Notes: generated from the sequence alone by a model not told the origin. A DNA stretch of 64,000 bases from Lentiprolixibacter aurantiacus (GCF_026241225.1 NZ_JAPFQP010000001.1:124001-188000), one strand, 5' to 3'; shown: positions 19,260 to 27,933, numbered from the stretch's first letter. Translations and numbers: made by a program.

Positions 19260-19988
19260 CTAGCTTTTGTTGTGTTCCAGCAATAAATTCAAGCCCTGTA
19301 GGAGGAAATTAGAATGCGCAAATATGGTATTTTTTAATTGCTTAGACAAAAATTGAGCATCCCCGCCTGTTAAAATAACTGTTAAATCTGGGAAGAGGGC
19401 CCGGTATTCCTCAATTACCCCCTGGATTTCGTAGCAGATCCCAAGGACCACCCCACTGTGGATGCTCCCTGAAGTAGAGGTTCCTGTGAGTTGTTCCGGA
19501 ACTTCAGGTTCCAGAAGAGGCAAGCCGGCGGTACCATCATGCAGTGCCCGGTATCGCATCTGAAGTCCGGGCGAAATAGCGCCCCCCCTGTACTCTTTCT
19601 GATCGGTGATTAAATCATATGTTATGCAGGTACCGGCATCAATTACCAGCGCATTTTTACCGGGATAGGCAGAAAGGGCGGCAGCCGCCAGAGCGATACG
19701 GTCTTTACCCAGGGTTTCAGGAGTATCGTAAAGCAACCGGAAAGGTAATCTGGTCTGTGCATCCAAGACAACAAGGGTGCAGGATGCAGGAAGCCACTGA
19801 TCTGAAGTGAATTCCCAAGGACCTACTGCAGACAGCATCGCATGGGAAATCTCAGGATAGGAACTGAACAGCTTTTCAAGTCCAGAAATGGTCTCCTCAT
19901 AGGGTATTATTACCAGTCTGACCAACTTATCCCGGTCAAAAACGGCGAGTTTTACTGCCGTGTTTCCAGCATCGATTACAAGGTTCAT
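19260..19988 (-). CDS. coaX: Type III pantothenate kinase
   Basis: A 242-residue CoaX enzyme performing the first step of coenzyme A synthesis, phosphorylation of pantothenate. Visible motifs are the ATP-binding DAGNTAVKLAVFD (residues 6-18), the middle TLGKDRIALAAAA (about residues 92-104) and DAGTCITYDLI (about residues 117-127), followed by GGAISPGLQMR. Family length is normal (about 240-260). It heads the minus-strand envelope cluster; this order (coaX then OMP) is one I associate with flavobacteria. Confidence 0.95.
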   Translation of the reverse strand: MNLVIDAGNTAVKLAVFDRDKLVRLVIIPYEETISGLEKLFSSYPEISHAMLSAVGPWEFTSDQWLPASCTLVVLDAQTRLPFRLLYDTPETLGKDRIALAAAALSAYPGKNALVIDAGTCITYDLITDQKEYRGGAISPGLQMRYRALHDGTAGLPLLEPEVPEQLTGTSTSGSIHSGVVLGICYEIQGVIEEYRALFPDLTVILTGGDAQFLSKQLKNTIFAHSNFLLQGLNLLLEHNKS

Positions 19989-20038
19989 ATTGCAAAGATG
20001 GAAAAATTAAAAAAGACCCCGCTTTTTTTACTTTTTAG

Positions 20039-20069
20039 TTTGTAGTTCCTAAATTTGCAGGTATATTTG
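20039..20069 (+). promoter_or_regulatory. Canonical Bacteroidota promoter of tRNA-Phe
   Basis: TTTG at 20039-20042 and TATATTTG at 20062-20069 are separated by 19 bases, matching the Bacteroidota consensus TTTG-N19-TAnnTTTG exactly. Transcription would start near 20076 and pass through a GC-rich hairpin (CCCGCC at 20072-20077 region pairing with GGCGGG near 20093-20098) before the tRNA at 20114. Confidence 0.7.
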
Positions 20070-20113
20070 CCCCCGCCTCCGCGCGAGGCTTCGGCGGGTG
20101 CAGACCCGCAAGA

Positions 20114-20186
<73 letters not shown>

Positions 20187-20212
20187 CGAGAGTAGCGAGT
20201 GGAAGCTACAGT

Positions 20213-20244
20213 AAAAAGCACGCAGAAAAAGCGTGCTTTTTTTT
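20213..20244 (+). terminator. tRNA-Phe intrinsic terminator (copy 1)
   Basis: AAAAAGCACGC (20213-20223) pairs with GCGTGCTTTTT (20231-20241) around a 7-base A-rich loop, then the T run reaches 20244. The A run on the left makes it work in both directions. It ends the tRNA-Phe transcript. Confidence 0.9.
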
Positions 20245-20342
20245 GGTGCCAGCCAAATGAATCGAAGTCTATGCCGTGAAGGCCAAAGGCCGCAGCGGTA
20301 ATTCCTGGAGGTACCACGAGAGTAGCGAGTGGAAGCTACAGT

Positions 20343-20374
20343 AAAAAGCACGCAGAAAAAGCGTGCTTTTTTTT
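20343..20374 (+). terminator. tRNA-Phe terminator (copy 2, in second repeat unit)
   Basis: Same 11-bp stem, 7-base loop and T run as the first copy, 130 bases downstream in the second tandem unit. Confidence 0.88.
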
Positions 20375-20432
20375 GGTGCCAGCCAAATGAATCGAAGTCT
20401 ATGCCGTGAAGGCCAAAGGCCGCAGCGGTAAT

Positions 20433-20662
20433 TCCTGGAGGTACTACATCAAGCACAAGAAGCTCATTCGAAAGAATGGGCTTTTTTGTTTTAAGCACCG
20501 CAGCAAGCTTGCTTGCTTAAGGTGCGAGGAACAGAAAGACATTGCTGATAAGCAATGGGCTTTGCCGTATTTGCAGGAGTGGCACCAAAGGAAGACTGAC
20601 TGAAAGGAAGTATCTCCTGGAGGTACCACATCAAGCACAAGAAGCTCATTTGAAAGAATGGG
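20433..20662. repeat. 48-bp direct repeat pair containing tRNA-Phe 3' end and terminator stem
   Basis: 20433-20480 and 20615-20662 are 46/48 identical (differences at 20445/20627 and 20469/20651). Both start with the TCCTGGAGGTAC end of tRNA-Phe and run through the GAAA hairpin. Between them are 134 bases rich in small hairpins, for example CATTGC/GCAATG at 20540-20557 and the palindrome GCAAGCTTGC. With the 130-bp tandem units this gives four copies of the tRNA 3' end in about 500 bases. Confidence 0.88.
20461..20487 (+). terminator. Third intrinsic terminator, GAAA tetraloop type
   Basis: AGCTCATTC (20461-20469) pairs with GAATGGGCT (20474-20482) with one T-G pair, closing a GAAA tetraloop, followed by T6. 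A near-identical hairpin at 20643-20663 has lost its T run because the 66-bp repeat begins inside its 3' arm. Confidence 0.85.
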
Positions 20663-20725
20663 CAGGCTTCTGATTGGTCTATTCCTAAACCCCTTAAGGC
20701 ATTTAAGCTACCAAAACAACATTTT
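20660..20725. repeat. 66-bp direct repeat, left copy (att-like boundary)
   Basis: 65 of 66 bases match 27868-27933; the one difference is C at 20692 against A at 27900. It starts GGGCAGGCTTCTGATTGG and ends ACAACATTTT, with an internal CTTAA/TTAAG inverted repeat (20693-20707). The left end is fused to a tRNA-Phe-derived repeat. Confidence 0.92.
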
Positions 20726-20901
20726 GCTTTGGTGTCTGGACAAGACGCTAACTCAATATTTATATCGCAGCCATTACCTTTTAATGAAAGAGAATTGTTC
20801 CGGCATTACATTTAATTCAACTGCATTTTTTGATTCTGTTAAAAAAATGTAAATTACTTGAGTTATTAATCATACAACTTCCTAAAAACCAGACAACACG
20901 C

Positions 20902-21528
20902 ATGAAAACAAACTTTACAAAATTAGCGCAACGAGCCGCTCTAATGATTATCCCATTAACTATTTTGTCTTTTATGATTTCTTGTAAATCTGAAACAACC
21001 AAAAAGGCACAAGAGACTATTGAAGAAGTAAAAGAAATTAAATCCAATATCGATAATAATGGGTCCATTCAAGATCGGGCAATGGCCCTCTCTCAAAAAA
21101 CGCCTCTTTCGAAACAGCAATTGGAATCTTGGGTGCCAAATGAACTTAATGGCATGACCAGATCCGACCTTAAAGTAACCGATCCCGAGAGTGACGGTGA
21201 AGCCCGACTGAAGGCAACCTTTGCGAACGAAAACAAGAAAGTTTTTTTAGACTTGGCAGATGGCGCGGGAAGTATGGCCGGATTGGTTTTAATGAGTGCC
21301 AATACTATGCGCCTGGAAGAAGAGCGCGACGATGAATATCAACAATTGCAGTTTTTAAATAAAGAGGGTGTTAATGCCCTTCAAACTTATTTTAAGCGAG
21401 AGAATCGAACCACCTTAAAATTTCTGGAGCAAGGACGGTTTATGGTCCAAATAGAAGCGGAGGGCTACAGCCCTGAGGAAGCATGGAAATTAGTTGATGA
21501 ATTGAAGTTAGATAAACTGACCAATTAA
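20902..21528 (+). CDS. Lipoprotein of unknown function, island gene 1
   Basis: A 208-residue protein from ATG 20902. An upstream extension to 20830 is possible but would put non-signal sequence ahead of the leader MKTNFTKLAQRAALMIIP, so the internal ATG is preferred. The signal ends at a lipobox SFMISC. A Lys/Glu-rich helix (TTKKAQETIEEVKEIK) follows, then a compact domain with LSKQQLESWVPNELNGM and a central Gly/Met-rich DLADGAGSMAGLVLMSAN. I recognise no family. It ends 11 bases before the next gene, and the three island genes appear to form one operon. Codon use looks more A/T-rich than the flanking chromosome. Confidence 0.82.
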   Translation: MKTNFTKLAQRAALMIIPLTILSFMISCKSETTKKAQETIEEVKEIKSNIDNNGSIQDRAMALSQKTPLSKQQLESWVPNELNGMTRSDLKVTDPESDGEARLKATFANENKKVFLDLADGAGSMAGLVLMSANTMRLEEERDDEYQQLQFLNKEGVNALQTYFKRENRTTLKFLEQGRFMVQIEAEGYSPEEAWKLVDELKLDKLTN

Positions 21529-21539
21529 TTCTGAATTCA

Positions 21540-24500
21540 TTGAAGAACAAGATTTCAATCTTTATACTGCTTTTTTTTACCTTTCCCTACCCCGGTGAAG
21601 CCCAAATTCTTAAGAAGCTAAAGAAGGCTGCCAATGAATTAACTTCTTCCATTTCAGTCGATAAATTAATTCAAGATCCAGTGACAACCTCGTTTAAGGA
21701 TGTCGACTTGACAAGGTATCTTCCGGATGATTTTGGAAAGGAGGTAACTTACCGTAATCTTCACCAACAAACCTACGATAAGGAAAGAGGGTTCTACTTA
21801 ACGCCCGGATTTTATGAAGGCCACTTTAATTCGTTTTGTATTCGGGCAGGCACCTATGCTCCACGCAAAGGCAACGGCCGGTATTATGCGCCCTTAAAAG
21901 GACCTAAAGCAGATATTGTGGAGGCCATTGTTAAAGGCTATCAGGATAATCCTGCCATCACACAGCAGGAAGTGCAGCTTCTGCTTTGGGCCATTATTGC
22001 GAAAACCGATTTTCAGGAAATGAAGGGGGATATCAAGGCTACGGCCCTGAAATTGTTGGATTCAAAACAAATTCTTCGCCTAAGCAAGGGAACCCTGGAA
22101 AGATATGCCACCGATGAATTAAGAAAAGTGGCATTTAAAAACGAATCTCTGCGTTACATTGCTCAAGCGGAGAATGATTTAAGAAATCTCTATCACCAGG
22201 GCGTTGAATCCTACCAGGATTATGAAGCTATTGCCATACGTGAAGGAATGGAGCCATTATCTGAAAAATACACAGCCGATCGCTGGACCAGGCATCCCGA
22301 TGGGTTTTTTATACGATATAAGGTGCAAGATTTTCCGTATACCATAACCCAGGTTTATGTCCCCGAGCAAAACATAAATAACTTTTCTCCTATTACCGAT
22401 CATGGACCCTCCCCTCCTGAATCTAACCCTGGGCAGGGGGGCGTTTATTTCATGCCTCGAAATGCTGTGGCGATGCCTTCGGATGGCAGTGCGCAACGTA
22501 TTCTGCAAACCGATGTTCCCCATGGCGATGAGTCCTGGGGTGAAAACGGGGGAATATTAACAGATGGCGGAGCAATTGGAACCTCGGACGATAATTCAGA
22601 ATCGAGTGCCGATACCGAAAATCAGGAGGACAATACCATAAGTTGTCAAGAAATTGTACATCCTGCCATAGATGCTGCTATCAAGGAAGAGATGATTATG
22701 CAGGATCTGCCCGGTATTGCAGTGGGAGTCTTTAAAAAAGGGAAATTAGTTCACCTTAAAGCCTATGGGTATACCGATATTATCAAAAAGAAGGAAGTTA
22801 CTTTAAATACCGTAATTAGGTGGGCTTCCATTTCCAAAACGGTAACGGCCGTAGCGGCCTTTCAACTGGAGGATTTTAGCACCAAAAATAACTCAGGAAT
22901 AGGATATAGTATTTCCGACACTATAACCGAACATTTCAATTATTGGCCAAAATCGGTAGACTATTGTTCACTTGAAGCCTACAAAGATTCTTGCCAGACT
23001 AATGAGAGAAAAGTTGACACTAGATTCGGAGATATTACTATTGCCCAGCTTTTGCAAAACAGGGGTGGCTTACAGCATTATGGCAAGGGTTTACGGGACA
23101 GCACTACTGCCGTTTTTGACAGCCTTACTTTGCCCTTTAGACACGATAAAAGTTTATATAAATCCGATGCTGACGGCTTCAACGCCAAGTCTGCGGTGGA
23201 TATTTTCAAAAATTCAATTCTTGCCTTTACTCCTGGAGCAAGTTACAACTATTCAACATACGGATTTAGTCTTGCAGCAGCTACCATTGAAGCAGCAAGC
23301 CCTAATGGCTATGTGGACTGGGTCCTGGAAAATATTGCAAAACCCGCAAATATGGATAGTTTTCGAGCGGGTAATAAAAGGGATCATTACGGTCATGAAA
23401 TGCGAGAAGATGGCTTATTTGCCACGACCATTGCCGGTTCGGAAGAAAGAGTATTACCTGGCGGGGGCTGGGAATCGAATATATGTGATTTGGCCAAGTT
23501 TGCCATTAACCTATCCGGTGATGCTTTCTACAATGTAAATACACATCCGGTAGGAAGAATTTGGGAAGGAGCTATTGGCAATGGCGAATACCGTCATGGA
23601 ATACGGCGGAGTTTCAATCCAGGTCCCGGCAATACAAGCGTTTGGCATACCGGAGATGGAAAAAACAGCCGCACCATGATGTACTTCTTTCCTTCCGATA
23701 CTACAGGGGTAGTTTTTTTGGGTACTTCGGATTATATGGACCGATCTCGAATGGCCAACAGAATCATGTATGCCTTTGGAGAACACCCCTCGGTCTTTAA
23801 AAACACACCCATACGAAACACACCGGTAGACAATTGTAATGGCCCTAATAAAAAGAAGAATGGCAATGACCTTTTTGTTGGCATCTGGCGAAAAACCGAT
23901 AAAGATTCCTCCAAGACCGATAGTGATCAATTGATTCGAACTGGGAGACCTCATGAGGAATTCTTTGATCAACTACTTTATCTGCAGGCAGCGGGGTATT
24001 ACTGTACCGATATCAAACCCTTTATCCATAACAATAAGCTATACTGGGACGGCGTGTTTAAAAAGGGAAACGTAAAAGTTAAAATACGCAGAGATCATAC
24101 TAAGGAAGGATTTATTAATGAAATAGGAGATAAACTAAAAGAGGGATATGCTTTAGTCGACTTGGAAACTTATAGAAACCCCGATGGGAAAAGACGCTGG
24201 GCCGGACTCTTTAGAGAAACCAGCGAAGAGTATGCTTATCTTATCGATCAGGACTACTCTACCCTTCAAAATAGGATTGAAGAACTGGGCCAAAAAGGAC
24301 TGTATTTAATAGATATTGAAGCTCATTTTAAGGGCGATAAAAAAAGATATAGCGGCATCTTTAAAAAAAGAAGAAAGACTTGGCTAGGGTTTGCTAACAC
24401 ACTCGATGATTTTGAGACCCTCATTAGAGAACAACAATCCAAAGGATTAAAGCTCATGGACCAAGAAGTCATAGAAAATAATCCTGGTGGCCATTCTGTG

Positions 24501-24662
24501 GACTTTATTTTCTATGGCATCTGGGAAGAATCGGTAAAAGATGAAATATTTGAATATAAAACCAAGTACTGTGACTTTATGGATAGTCATGAAACGGAAA
24601 GTGCCAGGGGATATCTCCTTCTGGACATGGATCGTATTTCATTTAATGTTGAGGAAAAATAG
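21540..24662 (+). CDS. Large secreted serine beta-lactamase-like protein with C-terminal tandem repeats, island gene 2
   Basis: A 1040-residue protein from TTG 21540; the leader MKNKISIFILLFFTF directly after it fits a Sec signal (cut near residue 21). Residues 50-240 form a domain I cannot name (GFYLTPGFYEGHF, CIRAGTYAP, YYAPLKGPKADIV, QLLLWAIIAKTDF). Residues 370-745 are a class C beta-lactamase/DD-peptidase fold: SISK (Ser430, Lys433), YST (Tyr571) and HTG (703-705), so the active site looks intact. Residues 778-1035 hold four to five repeats of about 48 residues ending in patterns like RRWAGLF or KRYSGIF, resembling the BTRD1-type repeats known beside such domains. Hydrolysis of a peptide, ester or peptidoglycan bond is possible; the substrate is unknown. 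Confidence 0.85.
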   Translation: MKNKISIFILLFFTFPYPGEAQILKKLKKAANELTSSISVDKLIQDPVTTSFKDVDLTRYLPDDFGKEVTYRNLHQQTYDKERGFYLTPGFYEGHFNSFCIRAGTYAPRKGNGRYYAPLKGPKADIVEAIVKGYQDNPAITQQEVQLLLWAIIAKTDFQEMKGDIKATALKLLDSKQILRLSKGTLERYATDELRKVAFKNESLRYIAQAENDLRNLYHQGVESYQDYEAIAIREGMEPLSEKYTADRWTRHPDGFFIRYKVQDFPYTITQVYVPEQNINNFSPITDHGPSPPESNPGQGGVYFMPRNAVAMPSDGSAQRILQTDVPHGDESWGENGGILTDGGAIGTSDDNSESSADTENQEDNTISCQEIVHPAIDAAIKEEMIMQDLPGIAVGVFKKGKLVHLKAYGYTDIIKKKEVTLNTVIRWASISKTVTAVAAFQLEDFSTKNNSGIGYSISDTITEHFNYWPKSVDYCSLEAYKDSCQTNERKVDTRFGDITIAQLLQNRGGLQHYGKGLRDSTTAVFDSLTLPFRHDKSLYKSDADGFNAKSAVDIFKNSILAFTPGASYNYSTYGFSLAAATIEAASPNGYVDWVLENIAKPANMDSFRAGNKRDHYGHEMREDGLFATTIAGSEERVLPGGGWESNICDLAKFAINLSGDAFYNVNTHPVGRIWEGAIGNGEYRHGIRRSFNPGPGNTSVWHTGDGKNSRTMMYFFPSDTTGVVFLGTSDYMDRSRMANRIMYAFGEHPSVFKNTPIRNTPVDNCNGPNKKKNGNDLFVGIWRKTDKDSSKTDSDQLIRTGRPHEEFFDQLLYLQAAGYYCTDIKPFIHNNKLYWDGVFKKGNVKVKIRRDHTKEGFINEIGDKLKEGYALVDLETYRNPDGKRRWAGLFRETSEEYAYLIDQDYSTLQNRIEELGQKGLYLIDIEAHFKGDKKRYSGIFKKRRKTWLGFANTLDDFETLIREQQSKGLKLMDQEVIENNPGGHSVDFIFYGIWEESVKDEIFEYKTKYCDFMDSHETESARGYLLLDMDRISFNVEEK

Positions 24663-24765
24663 TGCTAATCAAAAGGATGCGGCACTATAAATGATGCTAA
24701 AGGAATAGTTGTTAAAAAAAGTAGGCTTTAAGAGTACCCTGTCCATTGTCATAAATTCAAACCCT

Positions 24766-27700
24766 ATGAGCGAAGAATCATCACGACGGCTTTTTTTTAA
24801 GCAATTAATTACAGGGAGCGCCGGTTTATACCTGTTTCCAAATTTACAAGCCTGTAAAAACAAAGAAACATCACAACTTGTAGAAGTTACAGGACCCCCT
24901 CCGTTTAGTGTTTGGGAAGAAATGATTTCTGTTTTGGAACAAAGTCCGGACCATTGGATATCCCGTTTTAACAACCTGATTATATCTAAGAATCCGGAGG
25001 CCATGATTGATTTTGTCAGGGAGGATATCGGAATGATTCCCAGTGACGAAGAGTATTTTAGAAACATAGGAAATCAAATTATTTATGGGCCATCGGGGAC
25101 ATTACGTTGTGGTCTGGCCACTCCAAGGGGAAAGGCCGAGTTGCTTAAAAACATGCTGGAAAAAGCAGGATTTGAGGCCAGGGTGGTCTACGAAACCGTT
25201 GATCTAAGTGAATCTGAGGTCAAAAAAATATTGTTTAGTGATGGCCAAAGTTCCTTCGATCCCCCTTTGGATGACTCAAAGGTAAAAGAATGGCATACCA
25301 GACTGGGAGTATCGGAACCTAAAGGTCAGGTAGAATGGCTCAATTCTATTGTAGACCAATCGGAAGGGTTAGGGAAGGTATTACTTGACAAAATTCCCGA
25401 AAACTTTAGACTTACGGCCGAAAGAGGCTTTAGGTTTTCAGCCATGGATGTGCCTGGTGTTATCTACTCCAACGGCACGGATGAAATTTTTGTTCATCTT
25501 TTTGACCCCAGTGTTTCGTCTGGATCATATCATCCATCAAATACCCAATATTCCTATCGCGAGGCAGATCCTGCCATCGCAACAAGAGAAGAGATTCAAC
25601 TTTCATTGAAAGGAATTAATGCCCTCAATCCTTCAGAGGAAATAAATTTGCTTGAAGGAAAATGGAATGCATCCGAATTGGTGGGCCAACAATTGAAGTT
25701 GTTTTTCTTGAATAACATGACCTTTCCACAGCAGTTGGCGAATACCATATCAGACATTTCAACTTTCACCCCCTGTATGGCTGTCCAAAATTTATATGAG
25801 GATGCGGCATATATGGAAAAGGCATCTGTCTTGGGAAAACCAATCGGTTTAGGAGGTGAACCCATAATGAATGATTACAGAATACAATTTTCAAATGAAG
25901 GGGAAAGCAGTCGTCTGCAAGCGAATGTTACTTCCCTTGAATGCAGAGCACGCACAAAAGCCTATCCAACCGTTGCCCTGGAGATATATCCAAGGGATTC
26001 CAGTGGAAAAATAATTGAAGGAATGAATCCTTCCGATTTTAACATTGTCGATAATGGAAAAACAGTTTGTGGTTGGATGCAATCAAACCACAAAGCACCG
26101 AAAATAATGCTGCTGCATGATACCTCTTTCAGTATGCCAGAGGCTTATTATGGGGAAGGCATTCAGGTATTTCTGGAAAACCTGGAGAGGGTTATCCATA
26201 ACGTTTACCCCAAAGCAATTATACAACGACAGGAAACGGATTCAGGCATCTATTCTGCGCATTTAAAGGCTGCATTATCTGATAACGACTTGATACTTTA
26301 TGCAACAGACGGGGATAATGACGACCAGTTCAATCCCGAGGATGCCAGTATTTATAAATCGGGGCCACCTACGATATACCTGAATGTTCGGGAATCTTCC
26401 ACGGCCTTACTATCGGAAATAACCGAAAACACCTTTTCAGAATTCATTCAGGCAGAAGACCAAACTAAAACGATTGAACGAATTACGAAAATCATAGAAG
26501 AAACGGATTTCCCGCCATACATCTTTATGTATAATTCGAATAACTCAAGTATTCCTCATGAAGTGCATGTAAGTTTAAAAGGAACCGACTTGAAAGCTGA
26601 AACTCAATACACATTTCCTGCACAAAAGGAAAATCTGATTGGAGATCGTCTCATTAGTTTAATTCTCGATGTGAAAATTGGCGATAATCCTATAGTAAGG
26701 AGAGTACTGGCGGGGTGGAATCCTTTAACGGAACCCAACATGGAGCCAAATATTCATATGGCCAATGCTGTTCATGAAATGCTCATGGGAGGTGTAACAT
26801 TGGCTTTTGAAAGAGAGGGTGCTTCCGAGAGTATTCGCCTGACAGAGTATTTGAAATACTTACTAACCCATAAAGATTGGTTTCAATCCTATCAACAGGG
26901 TAAAGTTGACCAGGCAATAGCCGCCATCGATAAGGGCGGTTATTCGTATCCCCAACAGTTTTTGAGCATGATGCAACCCATTCGTGAAGCACGAACCAAG
27001 AAAGCGCTTACTATACCCCTGGGCTATCGAATTGGAGTACTAAAGTTTAAACCTGGTCTATTTAGTGAAAATACCGAATTGAACTTCGACTATTTACCTA
27101 CTTCAAAGTATGTGACGTTTGCAGTGGATAAGGAAAAGAGTTTTGAAGAAACACTCAAAAAAACCGCTCAATTAGCCCTGCTGGAAAATGCAACATTCAC
27201 CCATTCTACGCTCTCCAAGTTAAAGAACGCAGAGTTGGCATTGAATAAAATTACCATAAATGAAGAAACGTATTCTGCTGAACACCTTGAATCGAATTAT
27301 CATTATTTCCAAGAGAAGATTTTTAGGGGGGCATTGGCCTTATTTGACAAGGAGGCAAAGCAAAAAGCATTCTGGCAAATTGACGAATATAGTGGTGAGC
27401 TTTATGGAATTTTGCCCGATGGATCAGGAGGTGGAGGCAATTCAGTTATGGCGCAGCTCCAAGAATTAAAAAACGTTGTGAAAGAATACGAGAAGATCGT
27501 GGCCTTGATGAATTTGGGAATGGGAGCAACTGGTACAGGCAATTTTCCAATTGGAGTAGTTGCAAACTATAGTGTCACCCTTGTGAAATTATATTCCTTT
27601 GCTACCGAAGCCATTATCATAATGGATGCCTCGGGAATAGACAAAGACGTTCAGGAGGCCATTGCTCAGTTTGCATGTAATGTCTATAAAGACATACTAT

Positions 27701-27798
27701 ACGTTTCTTTTGGACCTGTAGGCGAAGCAATGGGTGGTATTGAAAACCTAATTACCGCACTAGGAGGCAATTATTCCTTTATTGATTGTCCAAATTAA
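24766..27798 (+). CDS. Tat-exported lipoprotein with transglutaminase-like and VWA-like regions, island gene 3
   Basis: A 1010-residue protein from ATG 24766; a TTG at 24709 would add 19 residues ahead of a clear twin-arginine leader SSRRLFFKQLITG, so the ATG is better. The leader ends at lipobox LQAC (Cys30). Residues 100-250 resemble a transglutaminase/protease core: Cys115 in TLRCGLATPRGK, then LEKAGFEARVVY and His244/Asp247 in VHLFDPS. Residues 445-560 carry a MIDAS-like DTSFS (Asp452, Ser454, Ser456) and TDGD (near Asp515), as in von Willebrand A domains. The last 120 residues are hydrophobic and Gly-rich. Likely outer-surface or periplasmic, partner of genes 1 and 2. Confidence 0.82.
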   Translation: MSEESSRRLFFKQLITGSAGLYLFPNLQACKNKETSQLVEVTGPPPFSVWEEMISVLEQSPDHWISRFNNLIISKNPEAMIDFVREDIGMIPSDEEYFRNIGNQIIYGPSGTLRCGLATPRGKAELLKNMLEKAGFEARVVYETVDLSESEVKKILFSDGQSSFDPPLDDSKVKEWHTRLGVSEPKGQVEWLNSIVDQSEGLGKVLLDKIPENFRLTAERGFRFSAMDVPGVIYSNGTDEIFVHLFDPSVSSGSYHPSNTQYSYREADPAIATREEIQLSLKGINALNPSEEINLLEGKWNASELVGQQLKLFFLNNMTFPQQLANTISDISTFTPCMAVQNLYEDAAYMEKASVLGKPIGLGGEPIMNDYRIQFSNEGESSRLQANVTSLECRARTKAYPTVALEIYPRDSSGKIIEGMNPSDFNIVDNGKTVCGWMQSNHKAPKIMLLHDTSFSMPEAYYGEGIQVFLENLERVIHNVYPKAIIQRQETDSGIYSAHLKAALSDNDLILYATDGDNDDQFNPEDASIYKSGPPTIYLNVRESSTALLSEITENTFSEFIQAEDQTKTIERITKIIEETDFPPYIFMYNSNNSSIPHEVHVSLKGTDLKAETQYTFPAQKENLIGDRLISLILDVKIGDNPIVRRVLAGWNPLTEPNMEPNIHMANAVHEMLMGGVTLAFEREGASESIRLTEYLKYLLTHKDWFQSYQQGKVDQAIAAIDKGGYSYPQQFLSMMQPIREARTKKALTIPLGYRIGVLKFKPGLFSENTELNFDYLPTSKYVTFAVDKEKSFEETLKKTAQLALLENATFTHSTLSKLKNAELALNKITINEETYSAEHLESNYHYFQEKIFRGALALFDKEAKQKAFWQIDEYSGELYGILPDGSGGGGNSVMAQLQELKNVVKEYEKIVALMNLGMGATGTGNFPIGVVANYSVTLVKLYSFATEAIIIMDASGIDKDVQEAIAQFACNVYKDILYVSFGPVGEAMGGIENLITALGGNYSFIDCPN

Positions 27799-27848
27799 GA
27801 CACTAGACCACTCCATACGGATTGTCCAAAAACTTCATTGTATAAAAC

Positions 27849-27871
27849 AAAAAAAGCCCGTCAAAACGGGC
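27849..27871 (-). terminator. Orphan hairpin terminator facing left
   Basis: GCCCGT (27856-27861) pairs with ACGGGC (27866-27871) around CAAA. An A7 run precedes it, giving a T run on the minus strand. No minus-strand gene lies close to the right, so the orientation is odd. The plus-strand T run expected after GGGC is replaced by the 66-bp repeat, which begins inside the 3' arm at 27868. Confidence 0.6.
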
Positions 27872-27933
27872 AGGCTTCTGATTGGTCTATTCCTAAACCA
27901 CTTAAGGCATTTAAGCTACCAAAACAACATTTT
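27868..27933. repeat. 66-bp direct repeat, right copy (att-like boundary)
   Basis: Right-hand copy of the repeat at 20660-20725 (65/66 identical), 70 bases after the stop of island gene 3. The flanks of the two copies differ on both sides, so the repeat ends are sharp. The rest of the gap to 28171 holds no gene I can support; a promoter and a possible regulator box are listed separately. Confidence 0.92.

Noticed and set aside
20658-20852. Short plus-strand frame at the left 66-bp repeat, and its look-alike at 27782-28009
   Set aside because: The shared peptide comes from translating the direct repeat; no signal, domain or start context supports a gene.
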